Source of the DNA: Chloroflexota bacterium
Lineage (GTDB): Bacteria > Chloroflexota > Anaerolineae > Anaerolineales > Villigracilaceae
NCBI GenBank assembly: GCA_016219545.1
Contig: JACRMH010000039.1
Coordinates: 112,172-176,171 of the forward strand
Length of the DNA: 64,000 bases
Reading direction: 5' to 3'
This document shows positions 41,164 to 51,800 of the stretch, one piece after another. Each line of letters starts with the position of its first letter. Within the stretch, counting starts at the first letter, position 1. The notes beneath the pieces are model-generated. The model worked only from the letters and a program-made list of their open reading frames with translations. It ran no database searches and was not told where the DNA came from. A program made the translations under genes and the position numbers.

Positions 41164-44088
41164 ATGAAGACCATCCATGTCGTTTCTCACACGCATTGGG
41201 ATCGTGAATGGTATCGCACCTTTCAGCAATTTCGACTTAAGCTCGTTCATCTTGTGGATGGACTGCTCGACCTCCTCGCACATGACCGCGACTATAAACA
41301 CTTCATGCTCGATGGGCAAACGATCGTTCTTGACGATTACCTGCTCATGCGTCCTGAGGCAGAATCCACACTGAAAGATCACATCCGCAAGGGACGCATC
41401 CTGATCGGCCCCTGGCACATTCTGCCGGATATGATCCTCGTCAGCCCCGAAGCGCACATCCGCAACCTGCTGGCAGGTGACCGTGAAGCGCGCCGCTTCG
41501 GCCCAAAGATGAACATCGGCTACATGCCTGATTCATTTGGTCACATCGGGCAGATGCCGCAGATCCTGCGCGGCTTCGGCATTGACAACGCCTGTCTCTG
41601 GCGCGGACTCGACGACCAGCCCGCTGAATTCTGGTGGCAATCACCCGATGGCTCGCGGGTGCTTATGCTTTACTTGCGTGACTCATACAGCAACGGTGCA
41701 GGTCTCAACGCCTCTGACCCAAATCTATTTACTACTCAAATCAAGAACGCAGGAGATTCCCTTTCCGCGCATTCTTCAGTGAATGATTATCTCGTCATGT
41801 ACGGCACCGACCACATGGAGCCGTCCGCCGATACATCCAAAGCGATGAAGGCCGCCGGCAAACAACTCAAAGATTACCGCGTCATCCATTCAACGCTTCC
41901 AAACTACCTTGCCGCAATCCGATCCAAAATCGAAAATCCAAAATCCAAAATTCCCACCGTCCATGGTGAATTGCGTTCCTCCAAACGTTCGCATCTTTTA
42001 CCCGGGGTCCTTTCCACGCGCATGTGGATCAAACAACGCAACCGCGCCTGTGAGAATCTGCTGGAGAAATGGGCGGAGCCATTTAGTAAGTTTGCATCGT
42101 TGACCATGGACAGTAGACGGTCAACGGTCAAAAACGGTCTACCGTCCACTGTCCATCGTCCATCATCCATCATCCGCCAGGCTTGGCAACTGCTCATGGA
42201 ATGTCATCCGCATGATTCGATCTGCGGTTGTTCCATAGACCAGGTCCACGATGAGATGCGTCCGCGATTCGATCAGGTGGAACAGATCGGCGAAGAGATC
42301 GTGGCGCAATCTCTCGCGGTGATTGCCTCGCAAGTCAACACTGACAATCATCAATCGAAAATCGAAAATCAAAAATCGGCCATTGTCGTATTCAACCCCC
42401 TATCCACACCGCGCAATGATGTGGTTGCCGCGGAAATTTCATTGCCTTCGAGTGTCACTGATTTCGAGATCATGGATGAAAGGGGAGGGGTCATTCCGCA
42501 TCAATCAGTCACAGGCAAGACAACCGAACTTATTAATGTCCGCGTTCGGCGCGAAGAAGTTGGCAGCATGTTGGCGATGGTCAACGACGGCCGTGCAGGA
42601 AACCTTGCCATACAAGATTTGCGTTTTGAACGCGTTGATTCAGTTGTGCATGTTGATGCTATTTTTGCAGAGAACATCAGTCCAAATCTGAACGCCTGGA
42701 ATAACGGACTTAAAACTTTTCAGGAATACTTAAAAGACGAGAGCATTGAGACTATTCACATCCTTGCGAGGTCTCCAGATTCTGCGAACATCACCTTTGC
42801 CGCAAAGGATGTGCCTGCGCTGGGATGGAAAACTTTTTACGTCCGCGCAAAAGAAAGCGTGCCCGCTGAAATAAAGGTCACGCCGCTGATGCGTCTGCTT
42901 ACGCCGTTGGCAAGAATGCCGTTCGCGCAAAAACTTGTGGCGCGACTCTCACAATCAAGAACCCGTCCGCCCTACATCATTGAAAATGATTCTTTTTCAG
43001 TGGAGTTAAATGTCAATGATAAAACTCTGACCGTAACAGATAAAGCAACGGGAAAGATCTATCGCGGCATGAATCGTTTTGTGGATGGTGGCGATTGCGG
43101 CGACGAATACAACTTCTGTCCGCCTCTTTCTGACCTCAGGCAGAGTGCGGCAATTCTGCGAGATGTGACCATTCTGCGGGGTCCCGTCCAGCAGACAATG
43201 ATCGTTAAGTTGGCCTTTTCTGCCCCGTCAGCATTGAGCGCGGATAGAAAAGGACGTTCCAATGAGATGGTGGAACTTCCGATCATAACGACCGTAACTT
43301 TAACAAACGGAGTCTCGCGCGTGGACATTCACACTCAAGTGGAGAATCATGCAAAAGACCATCGCCTGAGAGTGCATTTCCCTGTGCAAAGTGTAGAGTC
43401 TGCTGAGTATGACGGTCACTTTGAGATCGTGAAGCGACCTGTCAAACTCCCGCCTTTTGATTCAACATGGGTCGAAGAGCCGCGACCTGAAGTTCCGCAA
43501 CGCGCATTTACGTCCGCTGGGGATGTGACGATTGCCAACCGAGGTCTGCCCGAAGTGGAAGTGACATCTGATTCAGAAATTGCCATTACTCTTCTGCGTT
43601 GTGTCGGCTGGCTCTCGCGCGATGACTTTTCCAACCGCAAGGGGCACGCAGGTCCATTCCTTGAAACGTCTGCCGCGCAGATGATTGGCAATTGGGAGTT
43701 TGATTACTCGATCATCATGGGGCAGAACGTTGGCGCATATCACGAAGCATGGAATTTTGAATCTCCCTTGCGCGCAATAGCAACAGACCTTCATACAGGC
43801 GTACTTCCTTCCAGCGCGTCAATGGTTCACGTGAGTCACCCATCCTTTATGGTCAGCGCTATAAAAGAAACAGAAGATGGAAAAAACTGGATCTTGCGCG
43901 GCTACAATATTGGCGATGATGAAATTGAGGTCACACTATTACCGTGGCGCAAGTTCGCAAAAGCCCAAACGGCGAACATGGCCGAAGAAACAGTCAGCAG
44001 GCTAAAGGTAGAAAGAAGCGGCGCGGTATCGGTCAAAGTTTTGGCGCATCAGGTGGTCACGATTAAGTTTGGAGTAGGGGCGGGGTAG
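41164..44088 (+). CDS. GH38 alpha-mannosidase
   Basis: 974 residues. Zn2+-dependent retaining mannosidase: N-terminal SHTHWDREWYRTFQQF with His9, His11 and Asp13 as metal ligands, nucleophile Asp123 in MPDSFGHIGQMPQ, then the three-helix bundle and C-terminal beta-sandwiches. It hydrolyses alpha-mannosides, likely from glycoprotein- or lipid-linked mannans. Three in-frame repeats are inserted between about residues 250 and 410 (41921-41954, 42100-42172, 42344-42381), all between catalytic and bundle domains, so the fold may tolerate them. No signal peptide. The gene overlaps the end of the flippase gene and is likely coupled to it. Confidence 0.92.
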   Translation: MKTIHVVSHTHWDREWYRTFQQFRLKLVHLVDGLLDLLAHDRDYKHFMLDGQTIVLDDYLLMRPEAESTLKDHIRKGRILIGPWHILPDMILVSPEAHIRNLLAGDREARRFGPKMNIGYMPDSFGHIGQMPQILRGFGIDNACLWRGLDDQPAEFWWQSPDGSRVLMLYLRDSYSNGAGLNASDPNLFTTQIKNAGDSLSAHSSVNDYLVMYGTDHMEPSADTSKAMKAAGKQLKDYRVIHSTLPNYLAAIRSKIENPKSKIPTVHGELRSSKRSHLLPGVLSTRMWIKQRNRACENLLEKWAEPFSKFASLTMDSRRSTVKNGLPSTVHRPSSIIRQAWQLLMECHPHDSICGCSIDQVHDEMRPRFDQVEQIGEEIVAQSLAVIASQVNTDNHQSKIENQKSAIVVFNPLSTPRNDVVAAEISLPSSVTDFEIMDERGGVIPHQSVTGKTTELINVRVRREEVGSMLAMVNDGRAGNLAIQDLRFERVDSVVHVDAIFAENISPNLNAWNNGLKTFQEYLKDESIETIHILARSPDSANITFAAKDVPALGWKTFYVRAKESVPAEIKVTPLMRLLTPLARMPFAQKLVARLSQSRTRPPYIIENDSFSVELNVNDKTLTVTDKATGKIYRGMNRFVDGGDCGDEYNFCPPLSDLRQSAAILRDVTILRGPVQQTMIVKLAFSAPSALSADRKGRSNEMVELPIITTVTLTNGVSRVDIHTQVENHAKDHRLRVHFPVQSVESAEYDGHFEIVKRPVKLPPFDSTWVEEPRPEVPQRAFTSAGDVTIANRGLPEVEVTSDSEIAITLLRCVGWLSRDDFSNRKGHAGPFLETSAAQMIGNWEFDYSIIMGQNVGAYHEAWNFESPLRAIATDLHTGVLPSSASMVHVSHPSFMVSAIKETEDGKNWILRGYNIGDDEIEVTLLPWRKFAKAQTANMAEETVSRLKVERSGAVSVKVLAHQVVTIKFGVGAG
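41921..41954. repeat. In-frame repeat in the GH38 gene (family F)
   Basis: Tandem units AAAATCGAAAATCCAAAATCC encode Lys/Ser/Ile/Glu/Asn/Pro-rich residues (IENPKSK). A second copy is at 42344-42381. Confidence 0.75.
42100..42172. repeat. In-frame palindromic repeat in the GH38 gene (family E)
   Basis: GACCATGGACAGTAGACGGT is answered by ACCGTCCACTGTCCATCGTC, followed by CCATCATCCATCATCC. It is the same family as the recJ insert (17348-17389) and adds about 24 residues in frame. Confidence 0.75.
42344..42381. repeat. In-frame repeat in the GH38 gene (family F)
   Basis: Tandem units ATCAATCGAAAATCGAAAATC encode an Asn/Gln/Lys/Ser/Ile/Glu stretch (HQSKIENQKSAI) in the alpha-mannosidase, matching the copy at 41921. 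Confidence 0.7.
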
Positions 44089-44100
44089 TCCCGCCTCTAC
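44074..44100. repeat. Family H palindrome overlapping the GH38 stop
   Basis: GTAGGGGCGGG and CCCGCCTCTAC pair around GTAGT with one mismatch. The left arm encodes the last residues (VGAG) of the mannosidase, so the original stop was probably replaced. Confidence 0.65.
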
Positions 44101-44105
44101 GGGAA

Positions 44106-44966
44106 TCATGGACAGTAATGAACGGGAATCCCTAGCAGACTTCCGTCGGGGTAATAAGAAGTGTTGCCTGCTTTGTCTCTTGCATGGAATTGATACTCGA
44201 ATACGCCATTATCTGTAACAAGTTCGGCGCTGGCCTCAACGACGATTGAATAGTTAAATCCGTTTATTCCGCCCATTGCGTTGTCATTGGCCGTGGCTGT
44301 GTGCCAACTCCCAACATAACCTGAATCGCCTTGATAGCGATATCTTATCCAGACCGAATCGATCCCTGAACCGCCATCTTCCTCAGCGACTCGGATCGCA
44401 ACCTGATAACTGGTTGACCCGCAACCTGCGGTTGGATAGGATAGGTCGCCGGAAAGAGAAATGGGTCCACTCAATGCAGGTGCGGTGACGTCAATGGCGG
44501 GGGTGGGGGGAGCCAGCACGATCGGCACGATGCCTATGTCGCCTGTAATGTGCCCCAAAATATTGGAGACCCAGCAGCTTTGTGAAGCATTCATCTCCAC
44601 TTTCCACCATGAATTATCCGCATTACGCCCAATGATCTTAAGGCTTTGCCCAATGGGGTAAGCATTCAAAACCGGGTAAACCTTGCCAGGTCCGCTCCGG
44701 CAATTGGCGGCAACATCCACAATGAAGAATGTTCCAGATTGAACAGTCGGCGGGACTTGTGTCGGGGTGGCTGTAAAGGCTGCCGTAATAGTCTCAGTGG
44801 GGATAGGGGGGATGGTGGCCAATGCAGGTTCAGTTGGAATGGCTGTAAAGACTGCCAAGGGAACTGTGGGGATAACAGGGGGAGCAATCCGCGCAGGCAG
44901 ATTACAGGAAGAAAGAACGATGGACAGGGCAAGCATGATATACGATATAGCGCGATATGACTTCAT
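44106..44966 (-). CDS. Lipoprotein with bacterial SH3-like domain
   Basis: 286 residues. Signal peptide with lipobox SSC; a long Pro/Thr/Ile linker (about residues 22-75); then FIVDVAANCRSGPGKVYPVLNAYPIGQSLKIIGRNADNSWWKVEM, a classic bacterial SH3 (SH3_3) domain that binds cell-wall or ligand peptides. The C-terminal about 150 residues contain a beta-rich module with CGSTSYQVAIRV...DKAGNTSYYPDGS. Surface-exposed and probably cell-envelope binding. It is the gene before the histidine kinase on the opposite strand. Confidence 0.83.
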   Translation of the reverse strand: MKSYRAISYIMLALSIVLSSCNLPARIAPPVIPTVPLAVFTAIPTEPALATIPPIPTETITAAFTATPTQVPPTVQSGTFFIVDVAANCRSGPGKVYPVLNAYPIGQSLKIIGRNADNSWWKVEMNASQSCWVSNILGHITGDIGIVPIVLAPPTPAIDVTAPALSGPISLSGDLSYPTAGCGSTSYQVAIRVAEEDGGSGIDSVWIRYRYQGDSGYVGSWHTATANDNAMGGINGFNYSIVVEASAELVTDNGVFEYQFHARDKAGNTSYYPDGSLLGIPVHYCP

Positions 44967-45360
44967 GTTGTCTCCTAATTTTGGGGCGCGATTTGTGATG
45001 ATTTTACATCACTCTACGTTTCCTGGTCTGCTTCTGTACTGAGAGGCGGCTAAAAGTAAGTAAATGAGTTTTTCTAAAAGAAGGCCGGGGTTTTATAATA
45101 GCAATTGAGGAGCTTTTTACCCTTTAAAAATCCTGCCGGCGAGTTTCAATTTCTTCTTGAAATACGACATGATTAGTATTAAAATGATGATAATATTTAT
45201 GAAGTAGCGAGAGTCTTATTGGTTTATTAATAACTGGAAAAGCGGCAAAAAATGGGATATAAAACCAGAATTCTAAAATGTAAAAAGGGGATATTTTCCG
45301 TAAACTTGAGCCATCAAGATTGGTGGAATGGCTCTTTGATATTTAAACAATTTCCCATGG
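44967..45360. other. Gene-free divergent region
   Basis: 394 bases between the lipoprotein and the histidine kinase genes. It is AT-rich and contains one clear hairpin, GAGCCAT/ATGGCTC (45306-45332), about 30 bases before the kinase start. It probably holds the divergent promoters, but I cannot place them with confidence. Confidence 0.5.
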
Positions 45361-47523
45361 ATGTGTAAATTGATAAAGCCTTCAACTTCTTCCAGGTACA
45401 TTTTTATTATTATTGTGGGATTGTTCGTGGCTGAAATGATCTCCATGGAATTCATAAGTTTGCTGGGTCCGATACCGTACCTCCAGCTTTCTCTCATTGA
45501 CGCAACTCTAATGATGTTGCTGGCGACTCCGCTTCTATATTTTTTGTCCCTTCGTCCATTGATAAAAGTAATTTCTGAGCGCGATGCGGAGATTGCGCAA
45601 AGAAAGCAGATAGAAGCCATATTGCGTAATCAAACCACAGCGCTGGAGGCTGCGGCGAACGGCGTCTTTGTCACTGATAGACAGGGGAAAATCATCTGGG
45701 CAAATCAGGCCTTTTCCAAAAGGACGGGATATTCCCTAAATGAGGTGTTAAGAAGCACACCTAAAGTTCTTAAGTCCGGGGCAAATAATGCTAATTTTGA
45801 AGGGGAATGTTGGGAAACCATTCTTTCGGGCAAAGTGTGGGAAGGTGAAATCACGAATCGCTCCAAGACCGGCGAGCTTTATATTGACATACAGACCATT
45901 ACCCCGGTTTTCAATTCCTCCGGGGAGATCGAGAATTTCATTGCGATCCAGCAGGACATTACGGAGCGTAAGCGTATCGAAAGGATCATGCGGACCCGTT
46001 TGCGCTTAATGCAGGTTGCAAATGTACACGGCCTGGATGAATTACTCCAGCAAACACTGGATGAAATTGAATCCTTAACCAATAGCAAGATCGGCTTCTT
46101 TCATTTTCTCGAACCCGATGAGAAGACATTAACTCTGCGGGCCTGGTCAACGCATACACTTCAGAATATGTGCACTGCCGAGGGCAAGGGCAGTCACTAT
46201 GACGTGGGCGAGGCCGGCGTGTGGGCAGATTGCGTCCGGCAGCGCAAACCGGTCATCCATAATAATTATGAGTCTCTGCAGGATCGCAAAGGTCTGCCCG
46301 AGGGGCATGCTCCACTGATGCGCGAACTGACCGTTCCGATTTTGCGGAATGAGAAGGTGGTTGCAATTCTAGGTATGGGGAATAAGCCGTTGGATTACAC
46401 AGCCATTGATGTTGAGGTGATCTCATCCATTGCCGATTTTGCATGGGATATCATAGAGCGCAGGAGGAATGAGGACGCTCTGGTGGAGAGCGAGGAGAAA
46501 TTCCACACGTTTACAGATTGGACTTATGACTGGGAAAAATGGATGGACCCTCAGAACAATATTGTGTACACTTCTCCATCCTGCGGGCGCATTACCGGTT
46601 TCAGCCCAGAAGAGTTCATGGCTGACCCGGATTTACTTTTACGAATTGTGCACCCGGATGATAGACAGTTCTATGAAGAGCATCATAAAGTGATCCATAA
46701 TGAATCAGAAGGACCTCTGAATATAGAATATCGTATTATTGCCAAAGACGGCAGCGAACATTGGATAGAGCACATCTGCCGTCCCCTCTATGGGAAGGAC
46801 AACCGATATTTGGGCAGACGTGTCAGCAACCGTGATGTTACTGAGCGAAAACAGGCGGATGAGGAAATCAGAGCGCGAGACCGGAAAGAAAATATGCTTA
46901 CCAACACCATCCATACCATGCAGATGGATATTGCGCGCGACTTGCATGATACTGTTGGGCAGAACATCAGTTTTCTGCGTTTGAAATTGGATTACATGGT
47001 GGAAAAGGATCTCCTGTCAGATACTGACTTGTCCCAGGATATCAAGCGCATGAGTAGCGTCGCAAACGATTCGTATGATCTCATGCGTGGGACCCTTGCG
47101 GTACTTCAATCGGAGGACTCGGCGGATCTTGCCCATCTATTTGCCCGCTATGCAGCTCAGATCGAGGAAAGAACAGCCTTCAAGATCAACTTTAACCATA
47201 CCGGCATTCCACAGTTTTTGTCTGCCACACAAATGCGCCAGTTGTTTTACGTGTATAGGGAAATTTTAAATAATATCGAAAAACATGCCAATGCCACCAG
47301 CGTTTCGATAGAGTTATCGTGGAATGAAGATCATCTTGCCATGATCGTTTCTGATAATGGGCGCGGATTTGATATCGTGAATCATAATCAATCCGGTGCC
47401 AATTACGGTTTGAAATTCATGCGGGACCGGGTGGAAATAATGAATGGTACACTTGTTATCAATTCCGTACCCGGCTCGGGTACAAACATTATTATTCGTG
47501 TTCCGTTTGAAAATATCGCTTGA
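45361..47523 (+). CDS. NarL-type sensor histidine kinase with PAS-GAF-PAS sensors
   Basis: 720 residues. Two membrane helices near the N-terminus (about 11-30 and 45-65). Then a PAS domain with its PAC segment (ALEAAANGVFVTDRQGKIIWANQAF to about residue 205), a GAF domain (about 210-370), and a second PAS (about 380-500, FSPEEFMADPDLL). The HisKA_3 dimerisation box is DIARDLHDTVGQN with phospho-acceptor His529, followed by the HATPase (NNIEKHANATS, VSDNGRGFD). Such kinases phosphorylate LuxR-type regulators, here the next gene 19 bases downstream. The ATG at 45361 has a poor ribosome site, so the start could be elsewhere. The ligand is unknown. Confidence 0.9.
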   Translation: MCKLIKPSTSSRYIFIIIVGLFVAEMISMEFISLLGPIPYLQLSLIDATLMMLLATPLLYFLSLRPLIKVISERDAEIAQRKQIEAILRNQTTALEAAANGVFVTDRQGKIIWANQAFSKRTGYSLNEVLRSTPKVLKSGANNANFEGECWETILSGKVWEGEITNRSKTGELYIDIQTITPVFNSSGEIENFIAIQQDITERKRIERIMRTRLRLMQVANVHGLDELLQQTLDEIESLTNSKIGFFHFLEPDEKTLTLRAWSTHTLQNMCTAEGKGSHYDVGEAGVWADCVRQRKPVIHNNYESLQDRKGLPEGHAPLMRELTVPILRNEKVVAILGMGNKPLDYTAIDVEVISSIADFAWDIIERRRNEDALVESEEKFHTFTDWTYDWEKWMDPQNNIVYTSPSCGRITGFSPEEFMADPDLLLRIVHPDDRQFYEEHHKVIHNESEGPLNIEYRIIAKDGSEHWIEHICRPLYGKDNRYLGRRVSNRDVTERKQADEEIRARDRKENMLTNTIHTMQMDIARDLHDTVGQNISFLRLKLDYMVEKDLLSDTDLSQDIKRMSSVANDSYDLMRGTLAVLQSEDSADLAHLFARYAAQIEERTAFKINFNHTGIPQFLSATQMRQLFYVYREILNNIEKHANATSVSIELSWNEDHLAMIVSDNGRGFDIVNHNQSGANYGLKFMRDRVEIMNGTLVINSVPGSGTNIIIRVPFENIA

Positions 47524-47542
47524 ATTTTATCAAGGGTGAAAA

Positions 47543-48178
47543 ATGAAGTTGTTGATTGTTGATGATCATATTCTTTTTCGTGAAGGTCTGGCTTCGATCA
47601 TTCGTCCAGAGCCGGATATTGAGATTGTCGGTTTGGCCGGGTCGGTCCGTGAATCTGTTGAAATGGCTGGCAGATTGAAGCCGGATGTTGTATTGATGGA
47701 TTTCTCATTGCCCGATGGCACAGGCGTGGATGCAACCCATCAGATCCTTGAGGCGCATGACCAATGCAGGATCATTTTTCTGACCATGCTGGAAGAGGAT
47801 GAAAACCTGCTTTCCGCAATTCGCAGTGGCGCCCGTGGATATCTACTTAAAAATACACATCCTACAAAACTGGTTGCCGAGATACGGTCGGTATTTGAAG
47901 GGGATAGTGCGCTGGAAAGTTCGATGACTTTTCGCATGATGAAAAAACTCTCTCAGAAAAAGGAAACTGAAATATCGCGGACCTCGCCTACGCTTACTTT
48001 CAGGGAACTGGATGTTATTCGTGCAATTGCGGATGGCAAATCCAACGAGGAGATCGGAAAGGAACTTTTCCTTTCCACTAACACGGTGAAATTCCATGTG
48101 CATTCCATCCTTGACAAGCTGCATCTCAAAAACCGCAAAGACGCCGTGAACTTCGCAAAAAAGAGCGGACTGATCTAA
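47543..48178 (+). CDS. LuxR/NarL-family response regulator
   Basis: 211 residues. Receiver domain with Asp7, Asp8, the phospho-acceptor Asp53 (VLMDFSLPDG) and Lys in YLLKN; linker; C-terminal LuxR helix-turn-helix (LTFRELDVIRAIADGKSNEEIGKELFLSTNTVKFHVHSILDKLH). Partner of the kinase immediately upstream. A terminator follows. Confidence 0.95.
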   Translation: MKLLIVDDHILFREGLASIIRPEPDIEIVGLAGSVRESVEMAGRLKPDVVLMDFSLPDGTGVDATHQILEAHDQCRIIFLTMLEEDENLLSAIRSGARGYLLKNTHPTKLVAEIRSVFEGDSALESSMTFRMMKKLSQKKETEISRTSPTLTFRELDVIRAIADGKSNEEIGKELFLSTNTVKFHVHSILDKLHLKNRKDAVNFAKKSGLI

Positions 48179-48212
48179 AAGGATTGCCAAAAGGATTAAT
48201 CCTTTTGATAAA

Positions 48213-48245
48213 AAAAACCACCCGATGAGGGTGGCTTTTTTTATT
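48213..48245 (+). terminator. Rho-independent terminator after the two-component operon
   Basis: Stem AACCACCC/GGGTGG with loop GATGA, followed by CTTTTTTT. Just before it is the palindrome AAAAGGATTAATCCTTTT (about 48190-48207). Confidence 0.9.
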
Positions 48246-48342
48246 CCAAATAAGATGTACTTCAAGTGGGTGTTGCGATATTCTTACTATTGAATTAATG
48301 GAAAAATCTTTGAGTGGCATCTTGTAAAAGGAAATCGGTTGT

Positions 48343-48783
48343 ATGGAAAATTTATCCGGCACGACAAAACCGAGGGTGCTTGTTATTTCAAGATGCGAAA
48401 GTCTTCTTGGGATCGCAGTTGAGAGTCTTGCGGTGGATGAGAAGGATTGGATGGTTCTGAGGATATATGAAGGGGAGATTACTGGGGACTTGGTTGAAAA
48501 AGTGAAGGAACTTGACCCTGGTATTGTCATCATTCCGCAAAGTGATACCGAGATCGAGGATCCATTGTTTATGCGTATTTTGCAGGATTGTGTTGGAATA
48601 CAAAAAATGATCAGTTTCAGCCTGCAAGAAAATACGCTTGAAGTTTATTGTAAAAGGAAAATTCAAGTCAAAAGCTCGCAGGATTTATTTTCAGAAGTCG
48701 ATAATCAATTGATCAATATATGCCCGGAGGCTAAGCAACCCTATGACGAAAAAAAATCAACCAAATTGTGCAAGTTGGACTAA
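48343..48783 (+). CDS. Receiver-like protein of unknown function
   Basis: 146 residues. The layout resembles a response-regulator receiver (PRVLVISRCESLLGIAVESLA..., VEKVKELDPGIVIIPQSDTEIEDPLFM), but the two N-terminal acidic residues are replaced by SRC and the phospho-Asp site by IIPQ, so it is not a phospho-receiver. The end has several Cys and Lys. The ribosome site is weak. It lies between the two-component pair and the multicopper oxidase gene, 9 bases before the latter's upstream ribosome site, and could be a regulatory or assembly partner. Confidence 0.6.
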   Translation: MENLSGTTKPRVLVISRCESLLGIAVESLAVDEKDWMVLRIYEGEITGDLVEKVKELDPGIVIIPQSDTEIEDPLFMRILQDCVGIQKMISFSLQENTLEVYCKRKIQVKSSQDLFSEVDNQLINICPEAKQPYDEKKSTKLCKLD

Positions 48784-48807
48784 GTATTTAACTTGGAGGA
48801 TTGTATA

Positions 48808-51800
48808 ATGCAAAAACGACTCGGTAGGTTCTTTAACTTTTTGCTGATCTTTGCCCTGTTATTTACGGGTTATGGTCAGGCTTTGGCTGCGCCATCAGAT
48901 ACCTCAATGGCAAAGTCTATTGCTGCGGCTCCCGCCAGCCCTGTGGACGAGACAAAAGTCCCGCATTACTTCGGACCGTATCCGAACTGGGCTAATAGTC
49001 AGCAGGTACTCACCAATGCGGTTGTAACGGTGGATCCTCCTGTTGCGGGAACGACTGCTGAAGCGGTCGCCACGGTTGATCCACGCACTGGCGGTATCTC
49101 CTCCATAACTGTTACCAACCCTGGCAGCGGTTATGATGCGATCCCAAATGTGGTGATCACATCCCCTGGAGTTACTCCCACAAAACTGGCTTTTGCGGCT
49201 GCTGAGATCTCCACTGGAGTTCTTAGCAGTATCGCCGTTGACAACTCAGGTTTTGGTTACCTGACCCCCACTGTTACTATTAGCGGTGGCACTCCCAGTG
49301 CAGGATACGATGCTACCGCCCTGGCGAGCGGCGGCGTTGATTATGTTGAACTTGTCAGTGGCGGTAGTGATTATCTCATCGAGCCGGTCGTTGTATTCGA
49401 TATACCAGACCTCCCCAACGGCGTGCGTGCAGAAGGCGTGGCGAATATGAATGAATTTGGGGTGGTTACGGACGTTACTGTGACCAACCCTGGCTCCGGT
49501 TACTCATTCGCTCCGGGCGTTACCATCAAGGATGGTGGCGGTATTGCAACAAACCCAGCTGTTGTTACAGCAACCATCAGCGTTGACATGATCGATATCG
49601 TCGATGGTAGTGCAGGTTACGCATCTACCCCCGATGTATTTATCACGGATTCTACCGGTTTCGGAGATGGAGCAAGCGCCACGGCAACAATCTCAGATAT
49701 GGGCGCTGTTACAAATATCAATGTTACTGTGAAGGGTGCTGGCTATCTCACACCCGGTATTAGAAAGTTCGTAGATACTTTGCCCAAACTCGGACCTGGA
49801 GGTATGAACAACCTCGGTCAATACATCCCTGTAGGTGTTCCGGATCGAGATACCTATCCCGGCACCGATTACTACGAGATCGCGGTCGTTCAGTATCGCA
49901 TGAAATTCCATACTGACTTGCCGGCCACGCTTTTGCGAGGTTATGTTCAGCTCTCGACAGGTGTTGTACCTGGTAATCAAGTAACCTTGACGAATGCAAT
50001 GCTCGATGGATCTACTGTCGAAATCCTTGGTTACAAAGGTGTGGATAACCCCCATTACTTGGGACCCACCATCGTTGCTACCAAAGATAGACCTGTCCGC
50101 ATTCTCTTCCGCAACCTGCTCCCGACCGGGGTTGATGGCAATCTCTTCCTGCCGGTTGATACATCCCTAATGGGTTCAGGCGCTGGTCCGAATGCGATGA
50201 CTCTTGGTGACGGCACCCCTGGGAATCCCCTAAATGTTCCTGAGGATATGGCGTTAGACGAAGGTTCTGTCATGGATGAAGTGCGCAATCCTTACTGCAC
50301 CACAGTCCCCAAGCCAGCTGACTGTTTTGCTGAGAATCGCGCCACCTTGCATCTGCACGGCGGCATCACCCCGTGGATCAGTGATGGAACTCCCCACCAG
50401 TGGATCACCCCTGCTGGAGAGAATACCGATTACCCACAGGGCGTGAGCGTCAGCAACGTTCCTGATATGGATCTCTGCGGCCCTGTCGATGATGGCTGTC
50501 AGACCTTCTTCTATACCAATCAGCAAAGCGCGCGCTTGATGTTCTACCATGATCATGCCTGGGGTATCACCCGCTTGAACGTTTATGCAGGTGAAGCCGC
50601 TGGCTATGTGATCACTGACGAAACTGAAAACGCCCTCTTTAATACAGCTGGAGATAAACCCGGTGCTCCCTTTGCCGATCTTGGCATTGGCACTCCGCTA
50701 ATTGTTCAAGATAAGACTTTCGTACCAACTAATATCGCTCAGCAGGATCCAACCTGGCAAGCCGACAAATGGGGCGGCACAGGCAGTCTTTGGACCCCTC
50801 ATGTCTATATGCCTGCTCAAAATCCTGGCGATCCTTCGGGCATGAGTTCGTTTGGACGCTGGATGTACGGTCCCTGGTTCTGGCCTCCCGCAACGGATAT
50901 TAAGTACTCCCCAATTGACAACCCGTATTACAACATGGATCCTAAGGGACCGGATTTAACAGAGGGAACAGCAGATGATTTTAGCACGCCTTTAGCAGTA
51001 CCATGTAACATTGATGATCCTGCCACCTGGCAGTACCAGACTGACCCGTTCTGCGAACCGTCCTTGATCCCTGCGACCGGGAATATCTCGGTCGGTATGG
51101 AGGCCTTCAATGATACGCCTCTTGTCAACGGTACTGTTTATCCCAAGACCACAGTTGATCCAAAGGCCTATCGTTTCCGCATCTTGAACGCGGCCAATGA
51201 CCGCTTCTGGAATCTTTCTTGGTATGTGGCTGACCCGCGCACAGGCACCCTCAGTGAGGTTGCACTGAACCCGGTTGAACTCGCCGCTGCTCAGACAGAC
51301 CCGGTCGTTTCCCCAACCCCGGATACAAGATGGAGTCCGAAAGGTCCGAGTTGGATCCAGATCGGAACCGAAGGCGGTTTCCTGCCCGCTCCTGTTATCC
51401 TCCCAGCTTCCCCGACTGTTTATATCACCGACCCGACCCGCTTTGATGTTGGTAATGTTGATTATGGCTCCCTCATTCTGGCGCCCGCTGAACGTGCTGA
51501 CGTGATCGTGGACTTCTCGAGGTTCCGTGGTAAGACCTTGATCCTTTATAACGATGCGCCTGCTGCATTCCCGGCCCGCGTACCCGGTTACGATTATTAC
51601 ACTGGTGGTCCTGACCTGTCACCTGCTGGCGCTCCGACCACCCTGGCTGGGTACGGTCCCAATACCCGTACTATTATGAAGGTCACGGTCTCGACTGCGG
51701 CTGCGGCGACGGCATTTGATGTTGTTGGCAATACCACCACTGACCGTTTGGCTCAGCTCCAGGCAGCCTTTGCTCATCATCTTGATGTTGATGGAAACCC

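Noticed and set aside
45306..45332. Riboswitch before the histidine kinase
   Set aside because: A single hairpin without a recognised aptamer motif or terminator; noted only as part of the gene-free region.
48343..48783. True response-regulator receiver
   Set aside because: The acidic triad and phospho-Asp are missing; only the fold-like layout remains, so it is described as receiver-like of unknown function.
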